A DNA stretch of 64,000 nucleotides from Bacteroidales bacterium (GCA_910575495.1 CAJTFS010000002.1:62001-126000); one strand, 5' to 3'. Counted from the first letter of the stretch, positions 36,301 through 44,053 are shown. Notes: generated by a model from the letters alone, not told the origin. Made by a program: numbers and translations.

Positions 36301-36663
36301 GTCGCCCGAAACGACCACGGCCTCCAGACCGATGGCGTCCTCGTTCAGATAGGCGTCGGTTACGTTGTTCTCGGCCAGAGCCAGCTGGATGCCCGTTTTC
36401 TCGACGGTCTGGTAGCCGATCATCGAGAAGGTGATCGTGTAGGGACCGCCCGGACGGACGTTGTAGATGCGGTAGTTGCCTTTCGCATCGGCCGCAGCTC
36501 CGTACTGGGTGCCCGACGGAGTGTGGGTCGCAATGACGGTCGTACCGACCAGCGGAGCGCCGCTGGCGTCGGTCACGTTGCCGCTGATGCTCGAAGTCGT
36601 CACCTGGGCGGAGATCGCCGTGGCAGCGAAAAGAGCCAGCATAGAGAGCAAAAGTTTCTTCAT
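33385..36663 (-). CDS. Oar-like TonB-dependent outer-membrane receptor
   Basis: The 1092-residue protein has a signal peptide (MKKLLLSMLALFAATAISAQ), a carboxypeptidase-regulatory-like domain (SISGNVTDASGAPLVGTTVIAT..GNYRIYNVRPGGPYTITFSMIGYQ), a plug domain (MNDIMRLSPQSNTTSNG..YRQSFVTVDGAAFNNAFGIG) and a long beta-barrel ending in SLRYRFN with a terminal aromatic-x pattern. This is the Oar/OmpA-related branch, not a SusC: no SusD partner is adjacent. The substrate is unknown. The coding strand has a run of nine G at 35429-35437 (codons for Gly-Gly), which could allow frameshifting by slippage. A region of tandem repeats lies directly upstream. Confidence 0.9.
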   Translation of the reverse strand: MKKLLLSMLALFAATAISAQVTTSSISGNVTDASGAPLVGTTVIATHTPSGTQYGAAADAKGNYRIYNVRPGGPYTITFSMIGYQTVEKTGIQLALAENNVTDAYLNEDAIGLEAVVVSGDGKNSSMNSSRAGAIVNVDRAAMNLMPTVSRSMNDIMRLSPQSNTTSNGFAVGGGNYRQSFVTVDGAAFNNAFGIGGNLPAGGTPISLDALEQVSVAVTPYDVRQSGFTGGAINAVTRSGGNDFTGSFYTYLTNNNLKGIHAGDFDLTRSKASDYTYGITLGGPIVKNKLFFFVNAEYQDETVGGMTRQARPDDGTDWGSNTNYNRPLASDMEMISNFVKDKYGYVTGPYTGYDISAPDYKVMARLDWNINDNNTVNLRVSHTHNQNANSPSSSVSPLYNKTIYPGHGSGGGRTSQYGFYFKNSRYYQDQDFTSVAAEWNSRLFNGKGNNALRFTYSYQDEPRTYDGGLFPTVDILKDGDVYASLGTEIFSEGNLRQVSTFVVTDEFNLRAGINNFMAGVQFEHNKATNGYMQCGAGYYVYSSMEDFMQDKTPAAFGVTFSNNPDGSQFLAQMQYEQVSVYLQDELDLHKNFKLTAGLRFEVPIYPSLSGNYNEKFANLDFGGVHYSTDQLPGTRLTVSPRLGFNWDITGDRKYILRGGTGYFVGRLPFVWLVSAVGNSGVGQTTRYWDQNVPASLKFHTNVSDMVADLGLTPEISTPSSPTIIDTDLKMPATWKSSLAFDAKLPGDINLTVEGIYNKDFHPAVVENRGYKPWNDPSKPEKDQTIEVVPGDVRHYYGNMYYDKQNVYYITNAGDDAYYYSVSAQLHKRFRFGLDLSVAYTHSGGKSYGDGIGDQVSSAYKTNTYSVNGNNEHELGYGTYIAPDRVMASIGFHRDYAKHFGTTVSLFYDGGQLGYAGGYSYSRYSYTYSGNVVNDYGANSLIFVPESREALDGWNFVDDKDYSAEQQKDDFWAFINQDSYLKTRKGKYAERGGAKMPWHHRVDFKFAQDFYLTMKNGKRNTLTFGVDIVNVANLLNKDWGLYKQVVNSQLLKYNKGKITYQQYNGKRVTETFQNYNSFGSTFSVQFSLRYRFN
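35429..35437 (-). repeat. G9 homopolymer in the receptor coding sequence
   Basis: Nine C on the plus strand read as nine G in the gene (GSGGGR codons). In this assembly the frame is intact. Confidence 0.8.
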
Positions 36664-36696
36664 ACGCTTTGAATTTAGTGAATAATGTGGTTTGGG

Positions 36697-37278
36697 TTAT
36701 GTTGTGTAAATTCGTTCGTCCTTGGTGTTGTTTTCTGCTTTGTCAACGTCCGGGCCATCCTGGCGCTGTCTTCGGCCCGAAAATTCCTTCGTCAGTCGGC
36801 TTTCCCGCTTGGGCAACGTCTTGCCCGAGTTCGGGCGCCGCCGCTTTAAGGCAATCTCCATCGTCTGTCGGCTTTCCCGCTTGGGCAACGTCTTGCCCGA
36901 GTTCGGGCGCCGCCGCTTTAAGGCAATCTTCATCGTCTGTCGGTTTCCCTGCTTGGGCAATGTCTTGCCCGAGTTCGGGCGCCGCCGCTTTAAGGCAATC
37001 TTCATCGTCTGTCGGTTTCCTTGCTCCGCCAGCTTTTCCACAGCCTTTTGCAGGTCTTTCGTCCGCTCTTTCGTCAGGCTCCGGAACCGTCCGGAAACCA
37101 TCGGGGTGTCATCGGTCCGGCGTGCGGCTCGACCAAGCCTTCGGCCAGCGGTCCGGACGTGAAAAAACCGGTTTGTATAAAGCCGCAGGAGGACAACTCC
37201 TTTCATGGAATCGCCCTCCTGCACGTCATATTCTTTCGTCGGCGGATACCCTCCCCCGATACATTTGCCGTCGGACAT
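36697..37278 (-). CDS. Doubtful gene: basic protein with 24-residue repeats
   Basis: A minus-strand frame from ATG 37278 encodes 193 residues, very rich in Lys and Arg. Its C-terminal half repeats a 24-residue unit about three times (ALKRRRPNSGKTLPK is the constant core). A TATCTTTG element at 37366-37359 lies about 80 bp upstream, and the frame ends just before the receptor gene start. In favour: promoter position and intact repeats. Against: the plus strand is also open here, the repeat length is a multiple of three in any frame, and I know no such family. It could instead be the leader of the receptor mRNA. Confidence 0.3.
   Translation of the reverse strand: MSDGKCIGGGYPPTKEYDVQEGDSMKGVVLLRLYTNRFFHVRTAGRRLGRAARRTDDTPMVSGRFRSLTKERTKDLQKAVEKLAEQGNRQTMKIALKRRRPNSGKTLPKQGNRQTMKIALKRRRPNSGKTLPKRESRQTMEIALKRRRPNSGKTLPKRESRLTKEFSGRRQRQDGPDVDKAENNTKDERIYTT
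36793..37022. repeat. 72-bp tandem repeats, about three copies
   Basis: Units start at GGGCAACG positions 36811, 36883 and 36955, exactly 72 bp apart, with few differences; a partial unit lies at each end. Each contains GGGCAACGTCTTGCCC, a hairpin-forming palindrome, and TTTAAGGCAATC. Confidence 0.9.
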
Positions 37279-37358
37279 GGGATGCCTCTGCTCCAAGGAA
37301 CGATCGGAGTTTGCGGCGGACCGAACGACGAAGGAAAATACCCGAAATCTTCATACTG

Positions 37359-37366
37359 CAAAGATA
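37359..37366 (-). promoter_or_regulatory. Minus-strand -7 element upstream of the repeat region
   Basis: TATCTTTG followed by CA on the minus strand is a full match to the -7 consensus. No TTTG is found at the right distance. It would transcribe the tandem-repeat region and then the receptor gene. Confidence 0.5.
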
Positions 37367-37539
37367 GAACAATTATTCGTAAGACGGATGGGAATATCGG
37401 CGAATTATCAACAATTTATCGCCAATTTAGTGCCGATTCTGCCGTTTTGTCGGCCGGGAAGCTGCCGGAAGCCTGCCGCCGGGGCCTATTCCGTTCTCAG
37501 CGGCGTGCGGCGGCACGTTCCTTGCGGGCGGTGGCGGCA

Positions 37540-38559
37540 ATGTCGTTTCAGGAAAAATACTGGCAATATTCGCTTTTCGTGCTGATCGTCGGTCTGGGCG
37601 TCACGATCGTCGCCAAGCTGACTCCGTTTCTGGGCGGTCTGCTCGGTGCGGCGACGATCTATGTGCTGCTCCGGGGGCAGATGTGGTATCTTACCGTGCG
37701 GAAGCGTTGGCGCCGCAGTCTGGCGGCTTCGCTGCTGATGGCCGAGGCGGTTTTCCTCTTTCTGGTTCCGGTGAGTCTGGTGATCTGGATGCTCGTGGCC
37801 CGCATCCAGGACATCGCGCTCGATCCGCAGTCGGTCGTCGCACCGCTTCGGCATGCCGCCGAACTGCTGCAGGAGCGTTTCGGCTACGACTTGTGGCAGG
37901 AGAGCAACCTTCAGTCGGCGTTGGCCATGCTGCCCAAAGTGGGGCAGTGGATCGTGGCCGGCATCGCCGATTTTGCGCTCAACCTCGTGGTGCTGTTGTT
38001 CGTGCTCTACTTCATGTTGATCGGGGGCACGCGCATGGAGGCCTACGTGCGGGACATGCTGCCCTTCAATCGGTCGACGGGGCGGCAGGTTATGCGCGAA
38101 ATCCACATGATCGTACGTTCCAACGCCATCGGCATTCCGCTGCTGGCCATCGTGCAGGGCATCGTCGCGTATGCGGGTTACCTGCTGTTCGGTGCGCCGA
38201 GTCCGTTGTTCTGGGGCGTCGTCACCTGCTTCGCCACCATCATTCCCATCATCGGAACCGGTCTGGTGTGGGTGCCGTTGTCCGCCTACATGGCGCTCGA
38301 CGGCCGTTGGGGCGCCGCAATCGGGCTGTGTCTGTTCGGCATGCTCGTCGTTACGCATGTCGACAACGTGGTGCGCTTCGTCATGCAGAAGAAGCTGGCC
38401 GATACCCACCCGTTGGTAACGATCTTCGGCGTATTCGTCGGGCTTTCGCTCTTCGGCTTCATGGGGGTGATCTTCGGTCCCCTGATGCTCGCCATGTTCA
38501 TCTTCTGCGTCGATCTTTTCAAGCGCAGGTATCTCGAGCAGGATTATAAGCCATCGTAG
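37540..38559 (+). CDS. AI-2E/PerM-family membrane exporter
   Basis: The 339-residue protein has about seven to eight transmembrane helices. The family parts are an N-terminal helix pair (LFVLIVGLGVTIVAKLTPFLGGLLGAATIYVLL), a central soluble segment, and the C-terminal GIPLLAIVQGIVAYAGYLLFGAPSPLFWGVVTCFATIIPIIGTGLVWVP with the conserved PIIG, then FGVFVGLSLFGFMGVIFGPL. Members export AI-2 or move other solutes; the substrate is not known. The ATG at 37540 starts the conserved part; in-frame text upstream is low-complexity and basic. Confidence 0.85.
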   Translation: MSFQEKYWQYSLFVLIVGLGVTIVAKLTPFLGGLLGAATIYVLLRGQMWYLTVRKRWRRSLAASLLMAEAVFLFLVPVSLVIWMLVARIQDIALDPQSVVAPLRHAAELLQERFGYDLWQESNLQSALAMLPKVGQWIVAGIADFALNLVVLLFVLYFMLIGGTRMEAYVRDMLPFNRSTGRQVMREIHMIVRSNAIGIPLLAIVQGIVAYAGYLLFGAPSPLFWGVVTCFATIIPIIGTGLVWVPLSAYMALDGRWGAAIGLCLFGMLVVTHVDNVVRFVMQKKLADTHPLVTIFGVFVGLSLFGFMGVIFGPLMLAMFIFCVDLFKRRYLEQDYKPS

Positions 38560-38604
38560 CAGGCATTCGGTCGTGGAGCGGCCTGCGCGCAAACGCAAAT
38601 CGCA

Positions 38605-38640
38605 AAGAAAAAAAGCACCTGCATTACTGCAAGTGCTTGA
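38605..38640. terminator. Bidirectional terminator between exporter gene and tRNA
   Basis: An 11-bp stem (AAGCACCTGCA / TGCAAGTGCTT, one mismatch) with a TTAC loop is flanked by seven A on the left and a T-rich tract on the right. It serves the leftward tRNA and probably the rightward exporter gene. Confidence 0.8.
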
Positions 38641-38651
38641 TTTTTAATTCG

Positions 38652-38725
38652 TAGCGGGAGAGAGACTTGAACTCTCGACCTCATGATTATGAATCATGCG
38701 CTCTAACCAGCTGAGCTATCCCGCC
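38652..38725 (-). tRNA. tRNA with CAU anticodon (elongator Met likely)
   Basis: The minus strand folds as a 74-nt cloverleaf: acceptor GGCGGGA / TCCCGCT, D-arm with AGCTCAGCTGGTTAGAGC, anticodon arm CATGA-TTCATAA-TCATG with anticodon CAU, and T-arm around GTTCAAGTC. CCA is not encoded. The GGCGGGA acceptor and the D-loop fit elongator Met rather than initiator; a lysidine-modified Ile2 tRNA cannot be fully excluded. Confidence 0.95.
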
Positions 38726-38889
38726 ATTGCTCGAAAGCGAGTGCAAAGATAACGGAAAAATCCGAACGTGCAAAATCATTTGCCGGAAAATTCGTCCGGC
38801 GGGTCGTTTTTGGCTTTGGCACCGATTTTGTCCTGCGGCCTCTGCCGGCGGATTCGCGGTCCGGCAGCGATAAAAAAATTGCAGTCATC

Positions 38890-39591
38890 ATGTACAGAAA
38901 GAACAAGTTGCCCCATTCGTCCGAACACAACGAGGGGCTCCGCAGCGCGATGGAGGTGTTGGCCGTCATCGCCGGCATCGTATTGCTCGCGGCCTTGTCG
39001 TGGGAGATCATCGGCGGCAGCGGCACCCGTTTCTCGGCCTTCTACCTCAATGTCCAGCTGGCGGTCTGCGTGGTTTTCCTGCTCGATTTCTTCGTCCTGT
39101 GGAGCGCCGCCCAGCGCAAGATGCGTTATTTGGGGCGCAATCTGCTTTTCCTGCTGATTTCCATTCCGTGGCTGAACATCCTCGGTTGGTGCGGCGTCTC
39201 GGTCACGCGCGACTGGGGCGTGGTCGTGGGGTTGCTGCCGGTGCTGCGGGCCTTTCTGGCCATGGTCATCATCGTGCGGTGGCTCACCAGCGACAACAAG
39301 ATGCGGCGCATGCTCGTCGCCTACGTCTTCACGGTCGTGATCTTCACTTATATCTCGGGGCTGGTCTTCTTCGAGTATGAAGCAGGCGTCAATCCCAAGC
39401 TCCACGGATTCGGCAATGCGCTGTGGTGGGCCTGGATGAACGTAACGACCGTCGGGGCCGAGATTTTCCCCGTCACTGCCATCGGCAAGGTCTTCTGCAT
39501 CATGCTGCCGTCGCTGGGCATGATGTTCTTCCCGATATTCACCACCTATGTTTTGCAAGAGTACACCCATAAGAAAGAGGCCGATCAGTAG
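38890..39591 (+). CDS. Ion-channel-like (potassium-channel-fold) membrane protein
   Basis: The 233-residue protein has four voltage-sensor-like helices (about residues 21-150), an S5-like helix and pore region, and a last helix. The pore sequence is ALWWAWMNVTTVGAEIFPVTAIGK, where the filter position reads TTVGAE (186-191) instead of TVGYG. The S4-like segment has a few arginines (PVLRAFLAMVIIVRWLTSDNKMRR). It resembles bacterial 'ion transporter' proteins. Ion selectivity is uncertain because of the altered filter. A compact hairpin with a T-run covers its stop codon. Confidence 0.78.
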   Translation: MYRKNKLPHSSEHNEGLRSAMEVLAVIAGIVLLAALSWEIIGGSGTRFSAFYLNVQLAVCVVFLLDFFVLWSAAQRKMRYLGRNLLFLLISIPWLNILGWCGVSVTRDWGVVVGLLPVLRAFLAMVIIVRWLTSDNKMRRMLVAYVFTVVIFTYISGLVFFEYEAGVNPKLHGFGNALWWAWMNVTTVGAEIFPVTAIGKVFCIMLPSLGMMFFPIFTTYVLQEYTHKKEADQ

Positions 39592-39607
39592 ACCGGTCTC
39601 TTTTTCT
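39577..39607 (+). terminator. Terminator overlapping the channel gene's stop codon
   Basis: A 7-bp stem with wobble (GAGGCCG / CGGTCTC) is followed by TTTTT; the stop codon lies in the loop. Confidence 0.6.
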
Positions 39608-39644
39608 TGTTTTGCCTCGGGGCGGACGGTCCGCTTGCCGGGGC

Positions 39645-40124
39645 TTATTCTTTTGTCCGCTCCCTGAGAAGGTCGCGGATTTCGCGCAGGAGCAGCTCCT
39701 CTTTGGTCGGTGCGGGTTCGGGAGCCGGAACGGAGTCTCTTTTCTTTATCAGTTTGTTCATCAACTTGACCATCAGGAAGACGCACAGGGCCAGGATCGT
39801 GAAGTCGACGCATTGCTGGATGAAGGCGCCGTAGTTCCAGTAGATAGGGTCGGCCGCAGGTTCGGCAATGATTCCGCTGCCGCCTCCGACCATCTTGCCA
39901 ACGCCCTGCACGGCTCCGGAGGTTACGTCGCGGACTTTCGAGATGTCGACGCGCAGGTGCGAGAAGTCGGTGTTGCCGAGCAGGGCGCCGATCGGGGGCA
40001 TCAGAATGTCGTTGACCAGCGACGACACGATCTTGCCGAACGCACCGCCGATGATTACGCCGACGGCCATGTCCATCACGTTGCCTTTGAGGGCGAATTC
40101 CTTGAATTCCTTGAAGAATGCCAT
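39645..40124 (-). CDS. mscL: Large-conductance mechanosensitive channel MscL
   Basis: MscL is a homopentameric inner-membrane safety valve that opens under hypo-osmotic shock. The N-terminus [46 protein letters not shown] is the conserved TM1 with its amphipathic lead, and [26 protein letters not shown] is TM2. The C-terminal bundle ([16 protein letters not shown]) is present. At 159 residues it is longer than E. coli MscL (136) because of a longer periplasmic loop. The Met at 40124 is the family start; the frame extends 22 codons upstream without similarity. Confidence 0.95.
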   Translation of the reverse strand: MAFFKEFKEFALKGNVMDMAVGVIIGGAFGKIVSSLVNDILMPPIGALLGNTDFSHLRVDISKVRDVTSGAVQGVGKMVGGGSGIIAEPAADPIYWNYGAFIQQCVDFTILALCVFLMVKLMNKLIKKRDSVPAPEPAPTKEELLLREIRDLLRERTKE

Positions 40125-40205
40125 AATCGTTTGGTTTTGGATGTTTCGTTGGTGGAACGACAATGCCAGTTGCGTGCCAATGACGGGCATGCGGCCGGTT
40201 GTGCA

Positions 40206-40238
40206 TAAAAAAACGACCGGTCCGCAGGGACCGGTCGC
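40206..40238 (-). terminator. Terminator of the carboxyltransferase gene
   Basis: A 10-bp perfect stem (CGACCGGTCC / GGACCGGTCG) with a GCA-type loop is followed on the minus strand by seven T. Confidence 0.88.
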
Positions 40239-40256
40239 AGGGTATGGCTGTTCGGG

Positions 40257-42110
40257 TTACTCGATCTCCACCAGCACGCCGTCGGTCGGTACGATCTGAC
40301 CCGGTTCCACGAGGATCCGTTTCACCGTTCCGGCGTAGTCGGTGGTGATGGAGTTCTCCATCTTCATGGCTTCGAGGATCACTACTTCGTCCTCGGCGTT
40401 CACCTTGTCGCCGACCTTGACCAGCACCTCGATGATGCGGCCCGGCAGCGGAGCGTTCACCGTGTTGCCCGTGATGACGGGAGCCGGCTTGGCCTCGGCC
40501 TTGGGAGCTTCGGGTTTCGGCTCGGCAGCTTTCTTGGCTTCGTATTCCTTGACTTTCAGGTCGGTGAGGAATTTCTTGGCCACCAGCGGGAAGAGCTCCA
40601 GCAGCAGAACCTCTTTCTCCGTCGCAGCCAGTTTTGCGCCGCCGGCTTCCGGCAGTTCGGGGTTGGGCTGCATGCTGTATTTGGAGGTGTCGTAGGGCGT
40701 CTCTTCGCGCACGCCGCAGATCTTGAAGCGGAATTCCGGATCGATCTCCACGGGTGTCTTGCCGTATTCGCCCTTCACCAGCCCGACGAACTGCGAGCTC
40801 TTGTTGGTGTACATCGGGCGGCCCGCCTTCTCGTCCATTGCGCAGTTGACGGCCTGGGCGCCCACGATCTGCGAAGTGGGGGTCACCAGGGGCGGCAGAC
40901 CTGCGGCCAGGCGCACCGACGGGATCAGTTCCATGGCGCGGGGCAGAATCTCTTCGGCCTTGAGCTGCTGGAGCTGGGCCACCATGTTGGAGTACATGCC
41001 GCCGGGGATTTCGGCCTTCTGCACCAGTTCGTTGGGTGCCGGGAATCCGAAGTAGGCTTCGATCTTGCGGCATGCGTCGATCGTCGCGGTCTCATCGTCG
41101 GCCTGTGCGGCGCGGATCGCTTCGTCGAACAGTGCGTCGATCTCGGCGGGCAGTTTGTCGGTCAGCGGGTTGAACGGCTTCGGCTCGGGCTTCTCGGTGC
41201 CGAATACCGACTGGTTCAGCTCCTTGCGGATTCCACGCAGTTCGCCGTTGATCTTCGCCACGGCTTCCATGTTGACGCCCAGGTCGATGCCCAGTTTCTT
41301 GCAGAAGACGTATACGAGTTCGAGCGCCGGAGCGCCCGTGCCCTCGGCGAAGTACCAGCAGTTGGTGTCGACGACGTCCACGCCGGCCACGATGGCTGCC
41401 AGCACCGAAGCCAGGCCGTAGCCCGGGGTGCAGTGGGTGTGGAAATCGACCGGAATCGAAAGATTCTGCTTGAGCAGCTTCACGAGCGTCGCTACGCGGC
41501 GCGGCGGAATGAGACCCGACATGTCCTTGATGGTGATCATGTCGGCGCCCAGTTCGGCCATTTTCCTGGCCTTGTCCAGGAAGTAGGCGTCGGTGAAGAC
41601 CGGAGCGGGCTTCTTCTTGCCCATGAGCTTCTGAAGGAAGCCCGGTTCGGGATATTTGGGGTCGACCGTGTAGCATACGGCGCAGTCGGCGATGCCGCCG
41701 TATTGCTTCACATATTTAATCGTCGACTTCACGTTGTCCACGTCGTTCAGCGCATCGAAGATACGCATGATCCCCAGACCGCTCTCGATGGCGTTGCGGC
41801 AGAATCCGTCGATGATCTCGTCCGTGTAGGGCGAGTAGCCGAAGAGGTTGCGGCCGCGCGAGAGGGCGGTGAGTTTCGAAACATTGCCTACGGCTTTGTG
41901 TATCGTCTCCAGACGGGTCCAGGGATTTTCATTCAGGTAGCGCATGACCGAGTCGGGCACGGCGCCGCCCCATACCTCCATGGCATAGAAATTCGCGTCC
42001 TTGTAGTAGGGCAGGCAGCGGTCGATCTGCGCCTGGGTCATGCGGGTGGCAAACGACGATTGCTGGCCGTCGCGCAACGTTAGGTCTCTGATTTTGAGTT
42101 TTTTGGCCAT
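40257..42110 (-). CDS. oadA: Oxaloacetate decarboxylase alpha / pyruvate carboxylase B-type carboxyltransferase
   Basis: The 617-residue protein has an HMGL-like carboxyltransferase barrel starting KIRDLTLRDGQQSSFATRMT, the metal and substrate parts DALNDVDN and DFHTHCTPGYGLAS, a conserved C-terminal PYCT region, a Pro/Ala/Lys-rich linker, and a biotinyl domain with EAMKMEN (biotin lysine K583). It moves a carboxyl group between oxaloacetate/pyruvate and biotin. No oadB, oadG or biotin carboxylase gene is adjacent, so it may work as a Na+-pump alpha subunit or as pyruvate carboxylase subunit B with partners elsewhere. The start and stop are framed by a good promoter and terminator. Confidence 0.92.
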   Translation of the reverse strand: MAKKLKIRDLTLRDGQQSSFATRMTQAQIDRCLPYYKDANFYAMEVWGGAVPDSVMRYLNENPWTRLETIHKAVGNVSKLTALSRGRNLFGYSPYTDEIIDGFCRNAIESGLGIMRIFDALNDVDNVKSTIKYVKQYGGIADCAVCYTVDPKYPEPGFLQKLMGKKKPAPVFTDAYFLDKARKMAELGADMITIKDMSGLIPPRRVATLVKLLKQNLSIPVDFHTHCTPGYGLASVLAAIVAGVDVVDTNCWYFAEGTGAPALELVYVFCKKLGIDLGVNMEAVAKINGELRGIRKELNQSVFGTEKPEPKPFNPLTDKLPAEIDALFDEAIRAAQADDETATIDACRKIEAYFGFPAPNELVQKAEIPGGMYSNMVAQLQQLKAEEILPRAMELIPSVRLAAGLPPLVTPTSQIVGAQAVNCAMDEKAGRPMYTNKSSQFVGLVKGEYGKTPVEIDPEFRFKICGVREETPYDTSKYSMQPNPELPEAGGAKLAATEKEVLLLELFPLVAKKFLTDLKVKEYEAKKAAEPKPEAPKAEAKPAPVITGNTVNAPLPGRIIEVLVKVGDKVNAEDEVVILEAMKMENSITTDYAGTVKRILVEPGQIVPTDGVLVEIE

Positions 42111-42167
42111 AACTGTCTATGGGTTGAATGTTTTTTGTCCGGCGGCGCGGTAGGTCGCCGAACGGCG

Positions 42168-42198
42168 CAAAAATACACAAACGGCCGTAACTTTCCAA
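42168..42198 (-). promoter_or_regulatory. Promoter of the carboxyltransferase gene
   Basis: On the minus strand TTG (42198-42196), a 20-bp spacer, then TATTTTTG (42175-42168), about 58 bp before the start codon. Confidence 0.75.
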
Positions 42199-42466
42199 TT
42201 AATCGCCGCGCTTTTTCGTGCGCGGACCGCCGCATCGTGTTGAAATTCTTGGCTCCGGCCCGTTTTTCAGTTTGCGGCATCTATTTATTGTTATTGCTTG
42301 TCCGTGAGAGTGCTCCGTCGCTTCTGTTTTCGGTTTGTCGGGGCAGGCTTTTTTCGGACCGCAGCCTGCGGGGCACGCCCGGCGACAGCCGGATGATTGC
42401 GGGCCTCCGTTGGGGGAGGCTGCTGCCCGCGCGGCTCCGAGAGCCGCCCAAAAACGGCAGAGGGGC

Positions 42467-42500
42467 ATTTTGCGGATAAGCATATGTTTCTATATCTTTG
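42467..42500 (+). promoter_or_regulatory. Promoter of the sodium:solute symporter gene
   Basis: TTTTG at 42467-42471, a 21-bp spacer, then TATCTTTG at 42493-42500, about 72 bp before the start codon. Confidence 0.75.
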
Positions 42501-42572
42501 CCCACCGGCCGGTTGGCGCTGCTGTTCCCGGCCCGGAAATACCGGATGTTTAATTTCTGATCGAGTCCGTCT

Positions 42573-44048
42573 ATGTCCCCGTCCGCCGTCATATTCACCG
42601 TTCTGGCATATATTGCCGTATTGTTCGTCGTGGCCTGGTTTTCCGGCCGCCGCACCGACAACGCCGGTTTTTTCACCGGCAACCGCCGCACCCCGTGGTA
42701 TATGGCCGCTCTGGCCATGATCGGCGCCGCCATGTCGGGCGTCACCTTCATCTCCGTTCCCGGTTCGGTCGCCGCCGATTCGTTTTCCTACATGCAGATG
42801 GTCGCCGGCTTCACCGTCGGTCAGCTGATCGTCGCTTTCGGGCTGGTGCCGATGTTCTATCGGTTGAAGGTCGTGTCGCTCTACCAGTATCTCGACGAGC
42901 GCTTCGGCATCGTCTCCCACCGTGCCGGCGCCTGTTTCTTCATCCTCTCCAAAATGCTGGGCGCCGCCTTGCGCGTCTACGTCGTCTGCGCCGTCATGCA
43001 GCTGCTCGTCTTCGAGCCTTGCGGACTGCCTTTCTGGAGCAATGCTGTCGTCACCGTCGCCCTCGTGTGGCTCTATACGCAGCAGGGCGGCGTCAAATCG
43101 CTTATATGGACCGATACGCTCAAAACCCTTTGCCTGGTCGGCAGTCTCGTCCTCACCATCGTGTTCGTCGCCCGCGCGTTGGGACTCGACGGCGGCGGCC
43201 TGGTCCGCGAGGTCTCCGCATCGCCCATGTCGCAGGTTTTCTTTTTCGACGATCCCTCGTCCGACCGCTATTTCTGGAAAATGTTCGTCGCAGGCATTGT
43301 CGTGCTTGTCGCCATGACGGGCCTCGACCAGGACATGATGCAATGCAATCTCTCGTGCCGCACTCCGCGCGATGCCCGGCGCAATATCATTCTGACCGCA
43401 TTGTGTCAGATCGTCGTCATTCTGCTGTTCCTCGTCCTGGGAGTGCTCCTCTACCTTTATGTCGGACGTGCCGGACTGGCTTTGCCGCCCAAGAGCGACC
43501 AGCTTTTTTCGTTGGTGGCCGTCGACGGCGGACTGCCCGGCGCGGTGGGGGTCGTCTTCGTCCTCGGACTCGTCTCCAGCACCTATTCGGCCGCAGGTTC
43601 GGCCATGACGGCTTTGACCACATCCTTTACGGTCGATCTGCTCGACGGCCCGGCTCGTTACGACGAACGGCGGCTTACCCGCGTGCGGCGGCGCGTCCAT
43701 CTCGCGATGGCCGCTTGCATGACGCTCGTCATCCTCGGGGTGGGGTACCTGGCCGACGACAACGCCATCAACCTCTTTTTCCGCATCGTGAGTTATACCT
43801 ACGGTCCGATTCTGGGGCTCTTTCTTTTCGGCATCTTCTCGCGCCGCCGCCCCCGCGACCGCTGGGTGCCTCTCGCGGCACTCGCCGGTCCCGTGCTCAG
43901 CGCCCTGCTCCAGCATGTCGCCGCCGGCTGCTGGAGTTACCGCATCGGCTTCGAACTGTTGGTCTACAATGCGCTTTTCGTGATCGCCGGGCTCTTTCTG
44001 CTCTCCGTCGGAGGGAAGGATGCGGACAATGTCGCGGAAAAATCGTAA
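42573..44048 (+). CDS. Sodium:solute symporter (SSS family)
   Basis: The 491-residue protein has about 13 hydrophobic segments of the LeuT-like fold. Family marks are FFTGNRRTPWYMAALAMIGAAMSGVTFISVPG (Na+-site region of TM1-TM2), LYQYLDERFGIVSHRAGA, MTGLDQDMMQCNLSCRTPRDARRNI and GLVSSTYSAAGSAMTALTTSFTVDL. Bacteroidota have many such paralogues; the solute could be a sugar, sialic acid or other organic compound and cannot be told here. The next gene's promoter element overlaps the stop codon. Confidence 0.9.
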   Translation: MSPSAVIFTVLAYIAVLFVVAWFSGRRTDNAGFFTGNRRTPWYMAALAMIGAAMSGVTFISVPGSVAADSFSYMQMVAGFTVGQLIVAFGLVPMFYRLKVVSLYQYLDERFGIVSHRAGACFFILSKMLGAALRVYVVCAVMQLLVFEPCGLPFWSNAVVTVALVWLYTQQGGVKSLIWTDTLKTLCLVGSLVLTIVFVARALGLDGGGLVREVSASPMSQVFFFDDPSSDRYFWKMFVAGIVVLVAMTGLDQDMMQCNLSCRTPRDARRNIILTALCQIVVILLFLVLGVLLYLYVGRAGLALPPKSDQLFSLVAVDGGLPGAVGVVFVLGLVSSTYSAAGSAMTALTTSFTVDLLDGPARYDERRLTRVRRRVHLAMAACMTLVILGVGYLADDNAINLFFRIVSYTYGPILGLFLFGIFSRRRPRDRWVPLAALAGPVLSALLQHVAAGCWSYRIGFELLVYNALFVIAGLFLLSVGGKDADNVAEKS

Positions 44049-44053
44049 CTTTG
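44046..44053 (+). promoter_or_regulatory. -7 element upstream of the yqeY-like gene
   Basis: TAACTTTG overlaps the stop codon of the symporter gene and lies about 24 bp before the ATG at 44077. No TTTG is seen at the right distance upstream. Confidence 0.5.

Larger units (their letters stand above)
36664..37539. other. 876-bp gap between receptor and exporter genes
   Basis: It holds the 72-bp tandem repeats, a minus-strand TATCTTTG element near 37366, an open minus-strand frame listed separately as a doubtful gene, and about 170 bp upstream of 37540 with no clear promoter match for the exporter. Confidence 0.6.
42111..42572. other. 462-bp divergent intergenic region with a dispersed-repeat block
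   Basis: It contains promoters for both flanking genes. At 42360-42395 lies a 36-nt block (starting CGCAGCCTGCGGGGCACG) that is the exact reverse complement of 12977-13012 in the right inverted-repeat arm. No gene is supported here. Confidence 0.7.

Noticed and set aside
33385..36663. SusC-type polysaccharide receptor
   Set aside because: No SusD-like gene is adjacent and the plug and N-terminal text fit the Oar branch better.
36793..37022. CRISPR array
   Set aside because: The 72-bp units are contiguous repeats without variable spacers, and no cas gene is present in the window.
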